From positions 1 through 64,000 of the forward strand of contig CAKUDE010000003.1 in the NCBI GenBank assembly GCA_934645175.1: DNA of 64,000 nucleotides. Reading direction: 5' to 3'. Positions 1 to 7,613 of the stretch are shown here, piece by piece. A program made the position numbers and the translations under genes. Under the pieces are notes generated by a model. That model did not search any database, had not been told where the DNA came from, and was given only the letters and a program-made list of their open reading frames with translations. Origin of the DNA: an uncultured Oscillospiraceae bacterium. Lineage in GTDB: Bacteria; Bacillota; Clostridia; Oscillospirales; Oscillospiraceae. Positions within the stretch are counted from its first letter, which is position 1, and each line of letters starts with the position of its first letter.

Positions 1-16
1 GTCTAATATTAGCATA

Positions 17-54
17 AAAATAATGGTAGGCACTTTCGTGTCTACCATTATTTT
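17..54. terminator. Strong hairpin, probable bidirectional terminator
   Basis: Two 17-base arms (17-33 and 38-54), complementary apart from one G-U pair, enclose a TTTC loop. The A-rich left end and T-rich right end would allow termination in either direction. The gene it serves lies off the left edge. Confidence 0.75.
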
Positions 55-115
55 ATCACTTCACCGAAAGGGACGGCGTTTTTGCATATTAGCGGATAAG
101 GCAGCAGGACCGAGC

Positions 116-210
116 TGTCATTGCGAGGGCGGCTTTGCCGCCCGTGACAATCTCTTGTGAGACTTTGCATTAGATTGCCGCGTCGGGCTTGCACCCTCCT
201 CGCAATGACA
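116..210. repeat. Intergenic TGTCATTGCGAGG palindromic repeat, copy A
   Basis: Starts with TGTCATTGCGAGG and ends with its reverse complement. Inside is a GGCGGCTTTGCCGCC hairpin and a pair of inverted CAATCT/AGATTG boxes. The whole unit can fold on itself. Several further copies occur in this window, always between genes. Short frames inside it look spurious. Confidence 0.85.
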
Positions 211-212
211 CA

Positions 213-484
213 TACCCCCCACTGTCATTGCGAGGCCACGTCAGTGGCCGTGGCAATCTCCTGTAAGACCTGACGTTAGATTGCCGCGTCGCTCCGCTCC
301 TCGTAATGACATATCGACGGATTGCCACGTCGCTCCGCTCCTCGTAATGACATATCGACGGATTGCCACGTCGCTCCGCTCCTCGCAATGACATATCAAC
401 GGATTGCCACGTCGCTCCGCTCCTCGCAATGACATATCAACGGATTGCCGCGTCGCTCCGCTCCTCGTAATGACAAGTGGGGGA
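213..484. repeat. Extended repeat element, copy B, with internal 41-bp tandem array
   Basis: A second repeat copy whose ends are longer inverted repeats: the CCCCCACTGTCATT side (around 216-229) matches the AATGACAAGTGGGGG side (around 469-483) with one extra base. The right arm has been amplified into the 41-bp tandem array at 280-475. No gene is seen in this stretch. Confidence 0.8.
280..475. repeat. 41-bp tandem repeat, about 4.7 units
   Basis: Units begin at 280, 321, 362, 403 and 444 with ATTGCCRCGTCGCTCCGCTC and continue with the TCGYAATGACATATCRACGG half. They differ by single transitions only. There are no unique spacers, so this is a head-to-tail tandem repeat made from one arm of the surrounding element. 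Confidence 0.9.
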
Positions 485-549
485 TCGCCGGACTGCGCCT
501 TTCTTGCAATACCGTAAAGAAAGGTGGCGTATATCCGCGTAAAACAGAA

Positions 550-579
550 AAACGACCCGGCATGGACTGCGGATCGTTT
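550..579 (-). terminator. Terminator of the XRE-type regulator gene
   Basis: Read leftward just after the regulator stop codon, AAACGATCC pairs with GGGTCGTTT (one G-U) and is followed by a T-rich run (TTTCTGTTTT). Confidence 0.7.
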
Positions 580-580
580 G

Positions 581-781
581 TTATTCGCGGACGAAGCGGA
601 GAATGTCCTGCACCTCGCAATCAAGCGCGTAGCACAGCGCGTCAAGCGTCTTGGTGCTGATCGCTTCGCCTTTTTTCATGCGGTGCAGCGTATTGGCGGA
701 GAAGCCCTGCTTGAAAATCAGATTGTATTCCGTGATCTGTTTCCGATACAGCGTTTCATAAAACGGCGCGTAGCTGATCAA
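581..781 (-). CDS. Small XRE/Cro-type helix-turn-helix regulator
   Basis: A 66-residue DNA-binding protein that is almost entirely one HTH domain, opening with ISYAPFYETL and with the recognition region near FSANTLHRMKKGE. Such one-domain XRE proteins normally repress their own promoter and a neighbour. The preferred start is TTG at 781: it gives the family's usual N-terminus and sits 11 bases after AAAGGAGG. A GTG at 793 would abut the Shine-Dalgarno. It is divergent from the prepilin gene at 952, with a perfect 20-bp palindrome between the two promoters, so autoregulation together with prepilin control is the natural inference. No effector domain is present. Confidence 0.85.
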   Translation of the reverse strand: MISYAPFYETLYRKQITEYNLIFKQGFSANTLHRMKKGEAISTKTLDALCYALDCEVQDILRFVRE

Positions 782-811
782 GAGCTTCCCCACCTCCTTT
801 ATGTTTTTCTT

Positions 812-840
812 ATTATACCATGCTCAACCTCTTGACAATA
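812..840 (-). promoter_or_regulatory. Promoter of the XRE-type regulator (extended -10)
   Basis: On the minus strand there is TGGTATAAT, an extended -10 (core at 812-817). Seventeen bases upstream is a poor -35, TATTGT (835-840), overlapping the left end of the palindromic operator. The arrangement fits autorepression. Confidence 0.55.
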
Positions 841-860
841 CTCAATATATTGAGTATAAT
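832..860 (+). promoter_or_regulatory. Consensus sigma-A promoter of the prepilin gene
   Basis: TTGACA (832-837), a 17-base spacer and TATAAT (855-860) match the consensus perfectly. The implied transcript starts near 867 and has an untranslated leader of about 85 bases. Confidence 0.85.
838..857. promoter_or_regulatory. 20-bp perfect palindrome, probable operator
   Basis: ATACTCAATATATTGAGTAT is a perfect inverted repeat that fills the -35/-10 spacer and enters the -10 box of the prepilin promoter. A bound dimer would exclude RNA polymerase there. The adjacent XRE protein is the obvious candidate ligand (inference). Confidence 0.75.
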
Positions 861-951
861 GAAAGCAGATTCGCGGGATTTTTCCACGAAACGGCTTGGG
901 TTTCTCCGGCGCAGCCGGTGAAATACACTTTATCAAGAGGAGAGTTCCGAA

Positions 952-1362
952 ATGAAGAACAACCGCAAAAAGGGCTTTACCATCGTAGAGCTCGTCATCG
1001 TCATCGCCGTCATCGCCATTCTGGCCGCGGTGCTGATTCCGACGTTTACAGGCGTAATCAACAAGGCGAAGGATTCTAAGGCACTTCAAGAGGCGCGCAA
1101 CCTTTGGACACAGTACACTGTGGAAAATGCCGAAACTTTTGGTGATGTTAAGGAGGCCTATGTTCTCTCCAACGGCAATGTATACCTGGTGTTGAATGGA
1201 CAGTTCTATAATGAGAAGCCGGCCACCTACACCACTGGACTGCCTACTGAGTCGGCTCTAAAGAGCACGGAGGGTAGTGCTGCTTATGAAGCCCTTAAGG
1301 GAATCAAGGACGGTGAAAAGAATAAGGTTTGGGAAGGACTTTATGTGAAGAAGTCCACCTAA
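952..1362 (+). CDS. Type IV prepilin-like protein
   Basis: A 136-residue protein with a class III (type IV pilin) signal: a short basic leader MKNNRKKG, cleavage expected after Gly8, then Phe and the conserved Glu5 of the mature protein, followed by a hydrophobic helix ending in AVLIPTF. After cleavage and N-methylation by a prepilin peptidase it would be a pilin or pseudopilin subunit of a pilus or secretion fibre. The C-terminal part is a small soluble domain without cysteines that I do not recognise. The Shine-Dalgarno AGAGGAGAG precedes ATG 952. No assembly ATPase, platform protein or peptidase is nearby, so those must be encoded elsewhere. GC in the body is below the neighbours (29 of 60 bases at 1081-1140). 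Confidence 0.9.
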   Translation: MKNNRKKGFTIVELVIVIAVIAILAAVLIPTFTGVINKAKDSKALQEARNLWTQYTVENAETFGDVKEAYVLSNGNVYLVLNGQFYNEKPATYTTGLPTESALKSTEGSAAYEALKGIKDGEKNKVWEGLYVKKST

Positions 1363-1404
1363 CTCACCAACTCTTCTTAAAAATAGCTTCATATCCCCGC
1401 GCGG

Positions 1405-1425
1405 GCGCCCGGCTTTGCCGGGCGC
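1405..1425 (+). terminator. Hairpin after the prepilin gene
   Basis: A 9-bp GC stem (GCGCCCGGC with GCCGGGCGC, loop TTT) followed by TTTGCATTT, 43 bases after the stop codon. The T-run is imperfect, so it is a moderate terminator. Confidence 0.55.
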
Positions 1426-1443
1426 TTTGCATTTGCCGCTGCC

Positions 1444-1579
1444 TGTCATTGCGAGGGCGGCTTTGCCGCCCGTGGCAATCTCTTGTAAGACCTAACTTTA
1501 GATTGCCACGTCGCTCCGCTCCTCGCAATGACAAATAACGGCCGCGCCGCGTCGGGCTTGCGCCCTCCTCGCAATGACA
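1444..1579. repeat. Intergenic palindromic repeat, copy C
   Basis: TGTCATTGCGAGG at 1444 is followed by the GGCGGCTTTGCCGCC hairpin and then two successive right arms ending in CTCGCAATGACA (near 1533 and 1578). It forms the left border of the phage-like module. No gene is seen between the prepilin and 1720. Confidence 0.85.
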
Positions 1580-1719
1580 TAGCCATCGAATTTTCGCCCT
1601 TCCGAGCCCGGAAGGACGTTTTTTTATTTCGTTGTACGCTCTTATGCAATTTCTCCATAAATCGCCGCTTCGGATGAAACGGCGCGTTCGATGCGCCGAA
1701 TAAAAAACGAGGTGATACC

Positions 1720-2151
1720 ATGAACGAAATTCCCGAAAAGCGCCGCTTTGCCGCGGCGTACCTGCGCTGCTTCGATGCAGAAAGCGCCGCGCACGAGGTC
1801 GGTCGAGTTGACGGCGTATCGATGCTGGAATCCCGCACCGTGCAGCGGGAGCTGCGGCTTCAGCGCAGGCAGTGCGATGTCGGCCGGCAGGACGTTGTAA
1901 GGCGACTGGCACAGCTCGCCTTCGGTCGTGCGAACGACTGTGTAAAGCTGGTGCTGGAGGATGCGCCGCAGATCGATCGGCTGGAGCTGAGCCTGCTTTC
2001 CGAGCTGAAACGCAACGACAAGGGCACGGTGGAGGTCAAGCTCATTGATCGCGTGGCTGCGCTGGAGCAGCTGATGAATGCCTGTGCAGAGAACTCCGAT
2101 TATGCCGACGCCTTTTTTGCGGCGGCTGCGGAGGAAGTGGAAAGGACGTGA
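1720..2151 (+). CDS. Phage terminase small subunit-like protein
   Basis: A 143-residue protein just ahead of the large terminase. Its C-terminal part, with KGTVEVKLIDRVAALEQLM, matches the usual small-terminase pattern of a charged linker leading to a helix ending in D-K/R-..-ALE-L. The N-terminal half would be the DNA-recognition region but shows no clear HTH by eye. In phages the small subunit recognises the packaging site and regulates the motor. The stop overlaps the terL GTG start by four bases (GTGA), implying coupled translation. Identification rests on position as much as on sequence. Confidence 0.7.
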   Translation: MNEIPEKRRFAAAYLRCFDAESAAHEVGRVDGVSMLESRTVQRELRLQRRQCDVGRQDVVRRLAQLAFGRANDCVKLVLEDAPQIDRLELSLLSELKRNDKGTVEVKLIDRVAALEQLMNACAENSDYADAFFAAAAEEVERT

Positions 2152-3398
2152 ATTTTTCCCCAAAGCAGAAAACGGTGCTCAACTGGTGGCGGCCGGAATC
2201 GGTCCATCACGCCAGAGAGGCGCTGATCTGCGACGGCGCGGTACGCTCCGGAAAGACGCTGTGTATGGCGCTGAGCTTCTTCCTCTGGGCCTGTACCTGC
2301 TTTCATGGACGGCGCTTCGGCCTGTGCGGAAAGACCATCGCTTCCCTGCGGCGCAATGTGCTGACCGAGGTGCTTCCCAAGCTGCGCGCCATCGGGTTTA
2401 CCGTCCGTGAGCGGCGCTCGGAAAATCTGTTGACCGTCGGATTTCGCGGCAGGCAGAATGAGTTTTACCTTTTCGGCGGCAAGGACGAAGGCTCCGCCGC
2501 ACTGATTCAGGGCATCACCTTTGCCGGCGTCCTGCTCGACGAGGTGGCGCTGATGCCGCGCAGCTTCGTGGAGCAGGCCTGCGCCCGCTGTTCCGTTACG
2601 GGAAGCAGACTGTGGTTTAACTGCAACCCCGAGTCTCCGCAGCACTGGTTTTATCGCGAATGGATACAAAATGCCGCGCAGCGTAACGCGTTGTATCTGC
2701 ATTTTACCATGCAGGACAATCCCTCACTGGCCGCGAATATCCGAAAGCGTTACGAGCGGCTGTACCGCGGCGTATTTTACAGGCGCTTCGTGCTGGGTCA
2801 GTGGGTTGCGGCGGAGGGGCGCGTGTATGACTTTTTCGACGCGTCCAAGGCGCCGCCCGCACCCGCGGACGGCTACGAGCAGTGGTATATTTCCTGCGAT
2901 TACGGCACGGTGAATCCGGCCTCCTTCGGACTGTGGGGACGGATCGGCGAGGTCTGGTACCGCGTCGGTGAGTTCTATTTCGACTCGCGCCGCGAGCAGC
3001 GGCAGATGACGGACGGCGAATACTGCAACGCGCTCAGGCGGCTGGCGGGCGGACGCGAGATCACGGCGGTGATTGTTGATCCCTCGGCGGCGAGCTTCAT
3101 TGAGACGCTGCGGCGTGACGGCTGGCGGGTCGTCAAGGCAGATAACGATGTGCTTTCCGGCATCCGCCGAACCTCGGAGCTGCTCAGGCAGGGCAAGCTC
3201 GTGATCTGTGACGCCTGCACGGATTGCCTGCGGGAGATGGAGCTTTATGTCTGGGATACAAAGGCGACGCACGACGCGGTGAAAAAGGAGCACGACCACG
3301 CAATGGACGATATGCGCTATTTTGCGGCGACGGTGCTCGGCCGACCTGCGGCGCTGCCGGCGGCGCGGGCGGTGCGGCGGAACGGGTATTCCATCTGA
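2148..3398 (+). CDS. Phage terminase large subunit
   Basis: A 416-residue DNA-packaging motor. The ATPase domain has Walker A GAVRSGKT (30-37) and Walker B GVLLDE (127-132). The C-terminal nuclease domain keeps the acidic residues of the RNase H-like fold: Asp251 in CDYGT, Asp311 in IVDPSA and Asp387/388 in AMDDMR. Length and motif order match PBSX-type large terminases. GTG 2148 overlaps the terS stop. All catalytic residues are present and the frame is open, so the gene does not look decayed although the surrounding prophage is incomplete. Confidence 0.93.
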   Translation: MNFSPKQKTVLNWWRPESVHHAREALICDGAVRSGKTLCMALSFFLWACTCFHGRRFGLCGKTIASLRRNVLTEVLPKLRAIGFTVRERRSENLLTVGFRGRQNEFYLFGGKDEGSAALIQGITFAGVLLDEVALMPRSFVEQACARCSVTGSRLWFNCNPESPQHWFYREWIQNAAQRNALYLHFTMQDNPSLAANIRKRYERLYRGVFYRRFVLGQWVAAEGRVYDFFDASKAPPAPADGYEQWYISCDYGTVNPASFGLWGRIGEVWYRVGEFYFDSRREQRQMTDGEYCNALRRLAGGREITAVIVDPSAASFIETLRRDGWRVVKADNDVLSGIRRTSELLRQGKLVICDACTDCLREMELYVWDTKATHDAVKKEHDHAMDDMRYFAATVLGRPAALPAARAVRRNGYSI

Positions 3399-3456
3399 AA
3401 CCGGATGTGCAATATCAAAAAACGGGGAGTTTTCCCGAAAGGAAAGGAGGTTTTTC

Positions 3457-4581
3457 ATGAAACGAAAGAAACAGACGGTCAAAACGGCGGCTGCGACGCA
3501 GCTTCGCATGGCGCAGCCGGGCTTTGAACTGACCCGGTTTACGCCGCTTGCCGGCGGGGAGGAAACGCTTTACCGGAATCTGCGCGAGGCGCTGCCGCTG
3601 CTTGACGCGGCCATCGGCAAGCTCGTGCGGCTCATCGGCGGGTTTACGGTCGAGTACGACGACGTGCGGACACAGGCGGCACTGCGGGAATTTCTGCGTA
3701 CCGTCCCCTGCGGGCATGGACAGCTTGGCATTCATGCGTTTCTGTCGGCCTATGCCGACAGCCTGCTGACCTACGGACGCGCCGTGGGCGAAATGGTCAT
3801 ATCGAACGGACGGCTTGCCGCCGTGTGTTGGGGCGATATCGAAACGGTGCAGGTCGAACAGGGTGACAGCCCGCTGGAGCTGAAACTCTGTACCTATGAC
3901 GGCAGCGGTATGCTCCGTCCGCTGCCGTATCAGCAGCTTTTGCTTCTGAGCACGTTGAACCCGGAGCCGGGACATCCCTATGGCGTGTCCCTGCTGCGCG
4001 GCTTGCCGCACCTGGCGTCGATTCTGCTGAAGATCTACGAGACGATCGGTATGAACTGGGAGCGAGCAGGAAACGTGCGCTATGCGGTGGTGTGTAAGCC
4101 GGGTGCCGAGGGCTATGAGCGCGGCGCAGCGGAACAGGCCGAAGCCATCGCGGGTGAATGGTCGGCGGCAATGCAGGACAGCAAGAGCGGTGTGGTGCGC
4201 GATTTCGTCGCCGTCGGCGATGTGAGCGTAAAGGTCATTGGTTCGGACGGACAGATTCTTGATTCGGAGGTACCCGTGCGCCAGCTTATGGAACAGCTTG
4301 TCGCCAAGACCGGTTTGCCGCCCTTTTTGCTTGGGCTGAGCTGGTCAAGCACGGAGCGCATGAGCAGGCAGCAGGCGGATCTGCTGACGAGCGAGCTGTG
4401 GGCTTACCGCCGGACGCTTCAGCCCGCGTTGGAACGGATCTGTGAGCTGTGGCTCCGCCTCAACGGCCGCGGCGGTACGCCGCGTATCATCTGGGACGAG
4501 ATCAGCCTGCAGGATCTGGTGGAGGACGCACATGCGGCGCTCTACCGCGCACAGGCGGCGCAGCTCGCCGCAACAGACTAA
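3457..4581 (+). CDS. Phage portal protein
   Basis: A 374-residue protein in the portal position. It contains motifs typical of SPP1-type portals: TGLPPFLLGLSWSSTERMSR near residues 285-305, followed by a long helical C-terminus. Portals form the dodecameric ring at the capsid vertex through which DNA is pumped. The start was set at ATG 3457 because GGAAAGGAGG lies 6 bases upstream; the same frame is open back to 3322 without a Shine-Dalgarno. The stop at 4579-4581 is followed in the same frame by the protease gene. Confidence 0.88.
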   Translation: MKRKKQTVKTAAATQLRMAQPGFELTRFTPLAGGEETLYRNLREALPLLDAAIGKLVRLIGGFTVEYDDVRTQAALREFLRTVPCGHGQLGIHAFLSAYADSLLTYGRAVGEMVISNGRLAAVCWGDIETVQVEQGDSPLELKLCTYDGSGMLRPLPYQQLLLLSTLNPEPGHPYGVSLLRGLPHLASILLKIYETIGMNWERAGNVRYAVVCKPGAEGYERGAAEQAEAIAGEWSAAMQDSKSGVVRDFVAVGDVSVKVIGSDGQILDSEVPVRQLMEQLVAKTGLPPFLLGLSWSSTERMSRQQADLLTSELWAYRRTLQPALERICELWLRLNGRGGTPRIIWDEISLQDLVEDAHAALYRAQAAQLAATD

Positions 4582-4593
4582 GGAGGGATTCTT

Positions 4594-5502
4594 ACGCAAA
4601 TCAAAAAGGAAGCCGCTCTGCTCTCGACCGGTACGCCGAGCGCAGAGCAGCTTGAGAAAATCAATGCGCTGACCAAGTCGCCGCTGAAGGCCGAGGAGGT
4701 CTACTGCTTCAGCGTGCGGCTGTGCGACGATCAGCCTGACCGTGACCTGGAGCGCTTTGATACCGCTGCATTACCGAAGCTGGCGGAGCTGTTCCGCGGC
4801 AAGACGGGCATATTGGATCATGATTGGTCGGCGCAACGCCAGGTGGCCCGTATCTATGACACGCAGGTTCTGCCGGACGGCAGCGCGCATTTTATCCGTG
4901 CGTACTGCTATATGCTGCGCACAAAAAAGAACGCCGAGCTGATCGCGGAGATTGAAGGCGGCATTAAAAAGGAGGTATCCGTCGGTTGTGCAATGGCCGA
5001 GGTGCGCTGCTCGATCTGCGGTGCACCGGCCGGAAGCTGTGAACACCGTAAGGGCAAGCGCTACGGCGGCAAAACCTGCTGCACCGTGCTGTCCGATCCG
5101 ACGGATGCCTATGAGTTTTCCTTTGTGGCCGTCCCTGCGCAGCGCAGCGCGGGTGTTATGAAGGCAAAAAGAACGGCTTGCGGAGCCACGCTCAAGGAGC
5201 TTGTAGCGGACAGCGGCTCGGACGAGCTGTGCCGCGCGCTTCAGGCGCTGGAGGATGCGGCGGCCTTTGGCTACGCGCAGCGTGAGGCAGCGGTTGAACG
5301 GATTGTCGCACTGGGACTCACGCTTGACTTCGGTGCCGACGAAGCCATTTTACGCAAGAGCGCGCGGGCGCTCGATGATGCGGAGCTGACCCGGCTCCGT
5401 GCGGCAATGGAGGAGAAGGCCGCTGCGCTGCTGCCGTTATACGTCCAACTGCCCCAGAAGGGGAAGCAGGCAAACGCCGTCGATTCGGCGTATCTTATCT
5501 AA
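4594..5502 (+). CDS. Putative HK97-type prohead protease with ACG at the expected start
   Basis: About 302 residues between portal and capsid genes, where capsid maturation proteases lie. His76 (ILDHDW), Ser129 (KEVSVG) and Glu174 (AYEFSFVAVPAQ) are placed like the catalytic residues of the S78 prohead proteases. Between Ser and Glu is a cysteine cluster, CSICGAPAGSCEH (about 138-150), which looks like a metal-binding insert. The ribosome site AGGAGG (4581-4586) is 7 bases before ACG 4594, exactly where ATG is expected. The first ordinary start, GTG 4714, would cut off the conserved EVYCFSV segment, and ATT 4588 is too close to the Shine-Dalgarno. So this is either a rare ACG start, a start-codon mutation or a read error. 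Confidence 0.72.
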   Translation, partial: TQIKKEAALLSTGTPSAEQLEKINALTKSPLKAEEVYCFSVRLCDDQPDRDLERFDTAALPKLAELFRGKTGILDHDWSAQRQVARIYDTQVLPDGSAHFIRAYCYMLRTKKNAELIAEIEGGIKKEVSVGCAMAEVRCSICGAPAGSCEHRKGKRYGGKTCCTVLSDPTDAYEFSFVAVPAQRSAGVMKAKRTACGATLKELVADSGSDELCRALQALEDAAAFGYAQREAAVERIVALGLTLDFGADEAILRKSARALDDAELTRLRAAMEEKAAALLPLYVQLPQKGKQANAVDSAYLI

Positions 5503-5517
5503 TTTTCGGAGGTTTTT

Positions 5518-5862
5518 ATGAGAACTAATATTTCGTTTGAATCCGTCGGCCAGGAGCTTGTGACGTTCCGGGCCGGTACCGGTATTGCCGCCGGTGTGCC
5601 CTGCAAGGTCAGCGCCAACGGCACCGTCGCCGCCGCGACAAGCGGGGATTTCATGGGCGTGGCGCTTGCGCCCAAGGGCGGCCTTGCGGCTGTTCAGCTT
5701 CGCGGCTTTGTGACGCTGAAATATTCGGGTACGGCTCCGACCGTCGGCTACTGCACGCTCGCCGCCGCGACCGGCGGTAAGGTGAAGGTCGATGAAAACG
5801 CCATGTCCCGCCTCGTCGTTTCCGTTGACGAGGACAATACCACCGTTTGTGTTCTGCTGTAA
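5518..5862 (+). CDS. Putative capsid decoration / cement protein (DUF2190-like)
   Basis: A 114-residue Gly/Ala/Val-rich beta protein directly upstream of the major capsid gene. The pattern (AGTGIAAGVPCKVSANGTV, then SGDFMGVALAPKGG) resembles the small beta-barrel decoration proteins that bind outside mature HK97-type shells. It starts 16 bases after the protease stop, with GGAGG upstream. The assignment rests on position and general beta-rich character. Confidence 0.65.
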   Translation: MRTNISFESVGQELVTFRAGTGIAAGVPCKVSANGTVAAATSGDFMGVALAPKGGLAAVQLRGFVTLKYSGTAPTVGYCTLAAATGGKVKVDENAMSRLVVSVDEDNTTVCVLL

Positions 5863-5881
5863 GTGAAAGGGAGGAACGATC

Positions 5882-6907
5882 ATGTCTTTTGAAACCATTC
5901 GTCTGGAAAAGGGGATGTACCGCGAGAGCGGTAAGAGCTTTACGCAGGTTCTGGAGTCGCTTGACCCCTCGGAGAACTATCGCGGCACAGCACTGGAGAA
6001 TACCGACGCCTTCCAGCGTCAGCTCAAGCGCTTTGACATCCATGCCAAAGGCGCAGACTCCGATGCCGTGGAGAAATTCTTTTCCTGCCTGGACTCGGCC
6101 GTCCTGTTTCCGGAATTCATCTCGCGCGTTGTTCGCCAGGGCATGGAGGAGGCCAACGTCCTGCCGGAGATTACGGCAAGCGTGACCACAATCGATTCCA
6201 TGGACTATCGCAGCATTTACTGCGTTCCGCAGGAGGCCGACAAGCAGCTTGCCGATGTGCGCGAGGGCAGTCTGATCCCGGCCACGACGGTTCGCTCCCG
6301 TGACAAGCTTGTCACGCTGAAAAAGCGCGGCCGGATGCTCATCGCGTCCTACGAGGCGCTTCGCTTCCAGAAGCTCGATCTGTTTTCCGTCATGCTTCGC
6401 CAGATCGGCGCGTACATTCAGAAAATGCACCTGACGGATGCCGTGGACGTGATTCTCAACGGCGACGGAAACAATAACAGCGCGGCCGAATTCAATGTCG
6501 GTACCGACCCTATTTCCGGAACCTCCGGCACGCTGGCCTATGCGCAGCTTGTGGAGTTCTGGTCGCAGTTTGACCCGTATGAGATGAATACCATGCTGGT
6601 CAACTCCTCCGTTTTGACGAAGCTGCTGAAGCTCACCGAGCTCCAGAATCCGCTCACCGGACTGAATTTCCAGGGTACCGGTAAGCTCTCCACGCCGCTT
6701 GGCGCACGCCTGCTGCGTACCGACGCCATCAGCGACGACGCGATCGTTGCGCTGGATCGCCGTTATGCGTTGGAAATGGTGCGTGCGGGCGAGGTCAATG
6801 TCGAGTACGACAAGCTGATCGACCGTCAGCTCGAGCGCGCAGCCATTACGTCCATCACCGGCTTCTCCAAGATTATGGACGACGCCTCCAAGGTCCTGTA
6901 TCTGTAA
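5882..6907 (+). CDS. Phage major capsid protein (HK97-like)
   Basis: A 341-residue protein with the usual HK97-fold layout: a charged N-terminal arm, then EGSLIPATTVRSRDKLVTLKK-type E-loop/P-domain segments, a helix with DAVDVILNGDG, and a C-terminal part LDRRYALEMVRAG for the A-domain. It would form the icosahedral shell. GGGAGG precedes ATG 5882. The gene is followed after 2 bases by a connector gene. Being full length and uninterrupted, it argues that the module is under selection or was recently acquired. Confidence 0.85.
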   Translation: MSFETIRLEKGMYRESGKSFTQVLESLDPSENYRGTALENTDAFQRQLKRFDIHAKGADSDAVEKFFSCLDSAVLFPEFISRVVRQGMEEANVLPEITASVTTIDSMDYRSIYCVPQEADKQLADVREGSLIPATTVRSRDKLVTLKKRGRMLIASYEALRFQKLDLFSVMLRQIGAYIQKMHLTDAVDVILNGDGNNNSAAEFNVGTDPISGTSGTLAYAQLVEFWSQFDPYEMNTMLVNSSVLTKLLKLTELQNPLTGLNFQGTGKLSTPLGARLLRTDAISDDAIVALDRRYALEMVRAGEVNVEYDKLIDRQLERAAITSITGFSKIMDDASKVLYL

Positions 6908-6909
6908 GC

Positions 6910-7260
6910 ATGGCAGCGCTTGACACAAGCATTCGCACGGCGGCACTGGCGATGGCAGGCGAGCTGACGGAGAGTGAAACGGCGCTGCTGTATACCGTCT
7001 GCGACGGAGTACGCGCCGAGCTGAGCGCGCGCCTGCGGCGCGGCGTTTCTCCGGAGGACTGCGCGGAGGCCTTTGTTCCGGCGGCGGCCATTGCCGCCTC
7101 GGCGATCTTCCGGGCCGCCGGCCGGCAGGATGTGGCTGCCTTTCAGGCGGGGACGGTCAGTGTTTCCATGGATCGCGAACAGACGCGCGAGCATTATGCG
7201 ATGGCGCTGCGGCTGCTCTCGCCGTGGCTTGACGGCGGCACGGCCTTTCTGGGGGTCTGA
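6910..7260 (+). CDS. Probable head-tail connector protein
   Basis: A 116-residue, mostly alpha-helical, alanine-rich protein straight after the capsid gene, where gp6/gp15-type adaptors that dock under the portal are usually encoded. I cannot assign it by motif; the call is positional. It starts 2 bases after the capsid stop and ends 2 bases before the next gene, as in a tightly packed morphogenesis operon. Confidence 0.55.
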   Translation: MAALDTSIRTAALAMAGELTESETALLYTVCDGVRAELSARLRRGVSPEDCAEAFVPAAAIAASAIFRAAGRQDVAAFQAGTVSVSMDREQTREHYAMALRLLSPWLDGGTAFLGV

Positions 7261-7262
7261 GC

Positions 7263-7613
7263 ATGAAAAATCAGATTCGTGCGCTCGTCCGCCGCTTCGG
7301 CGACGATGTGACCGTTGTTAAGACAAACGGATCAACGGTCGTCCGCGCATTTTTACAGCCGATCATGTCACGGAGCTGGCAGAATATGCAGCGCCTGATT
7401 CCGGCGGGAGGACAGGTGCCCGTGGGACAGTTTCTCTACATCGGCACGCCGGAAACGACCGTAGACGACGCCGTTGAGCTGCGCGCAAACGGCCGCGCCT
7501 ATTATGTCCGGCGTGTCGATACCGTAACATTTCAGAACGAGGTGCTCTTTTACTGGGCGCTTCTCGTGGAAGGAGGCCGCGACGATCCTTGGACGTCCTT
7601 ATCGACCGTGTGA
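7263..7613 (+). CDS. Probable head-closure (stopper) protein
   Basis: A 116-residue beta-rich protein with a segment FLQPIMSRSWQN and a later YIGTPETTV, in the slot and size of gp16/stopper-type head-closure proteins that plug the connector. Function is inferred from gene order. The end of the gene overlaps the next one by 25 bases in another frame. Confidence 0.5.
   Translation: MKNQIRALVRRFGDDVTVVKTNGSTVVRAFLQPIMSRSWQNMQRLIPAGGQVPVGQFLYIGTPETTVDDAVELRANGRAYYVRRVDTVTFQNEVLFYWALLVEGGRDDPWTSLSTV

Noticed and set aside
280-475. CRISPR-like array
   Set aside because: The 41-bp units are contiguous with no unique spacers and no cas genes nearby.
170-645. Small frames encoding peptides of the RGAERRGN / CHCEERSDVA type
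   Set aside because: They are translations of the intergenic repeat in several frames, lack ribosome sites and recur wherever the repeat recurs.
5651-6946. 431-residue frame on the minus strand
   Set aside because: Antisense to the capsid and decoration genes, which have proper starts and known folds.
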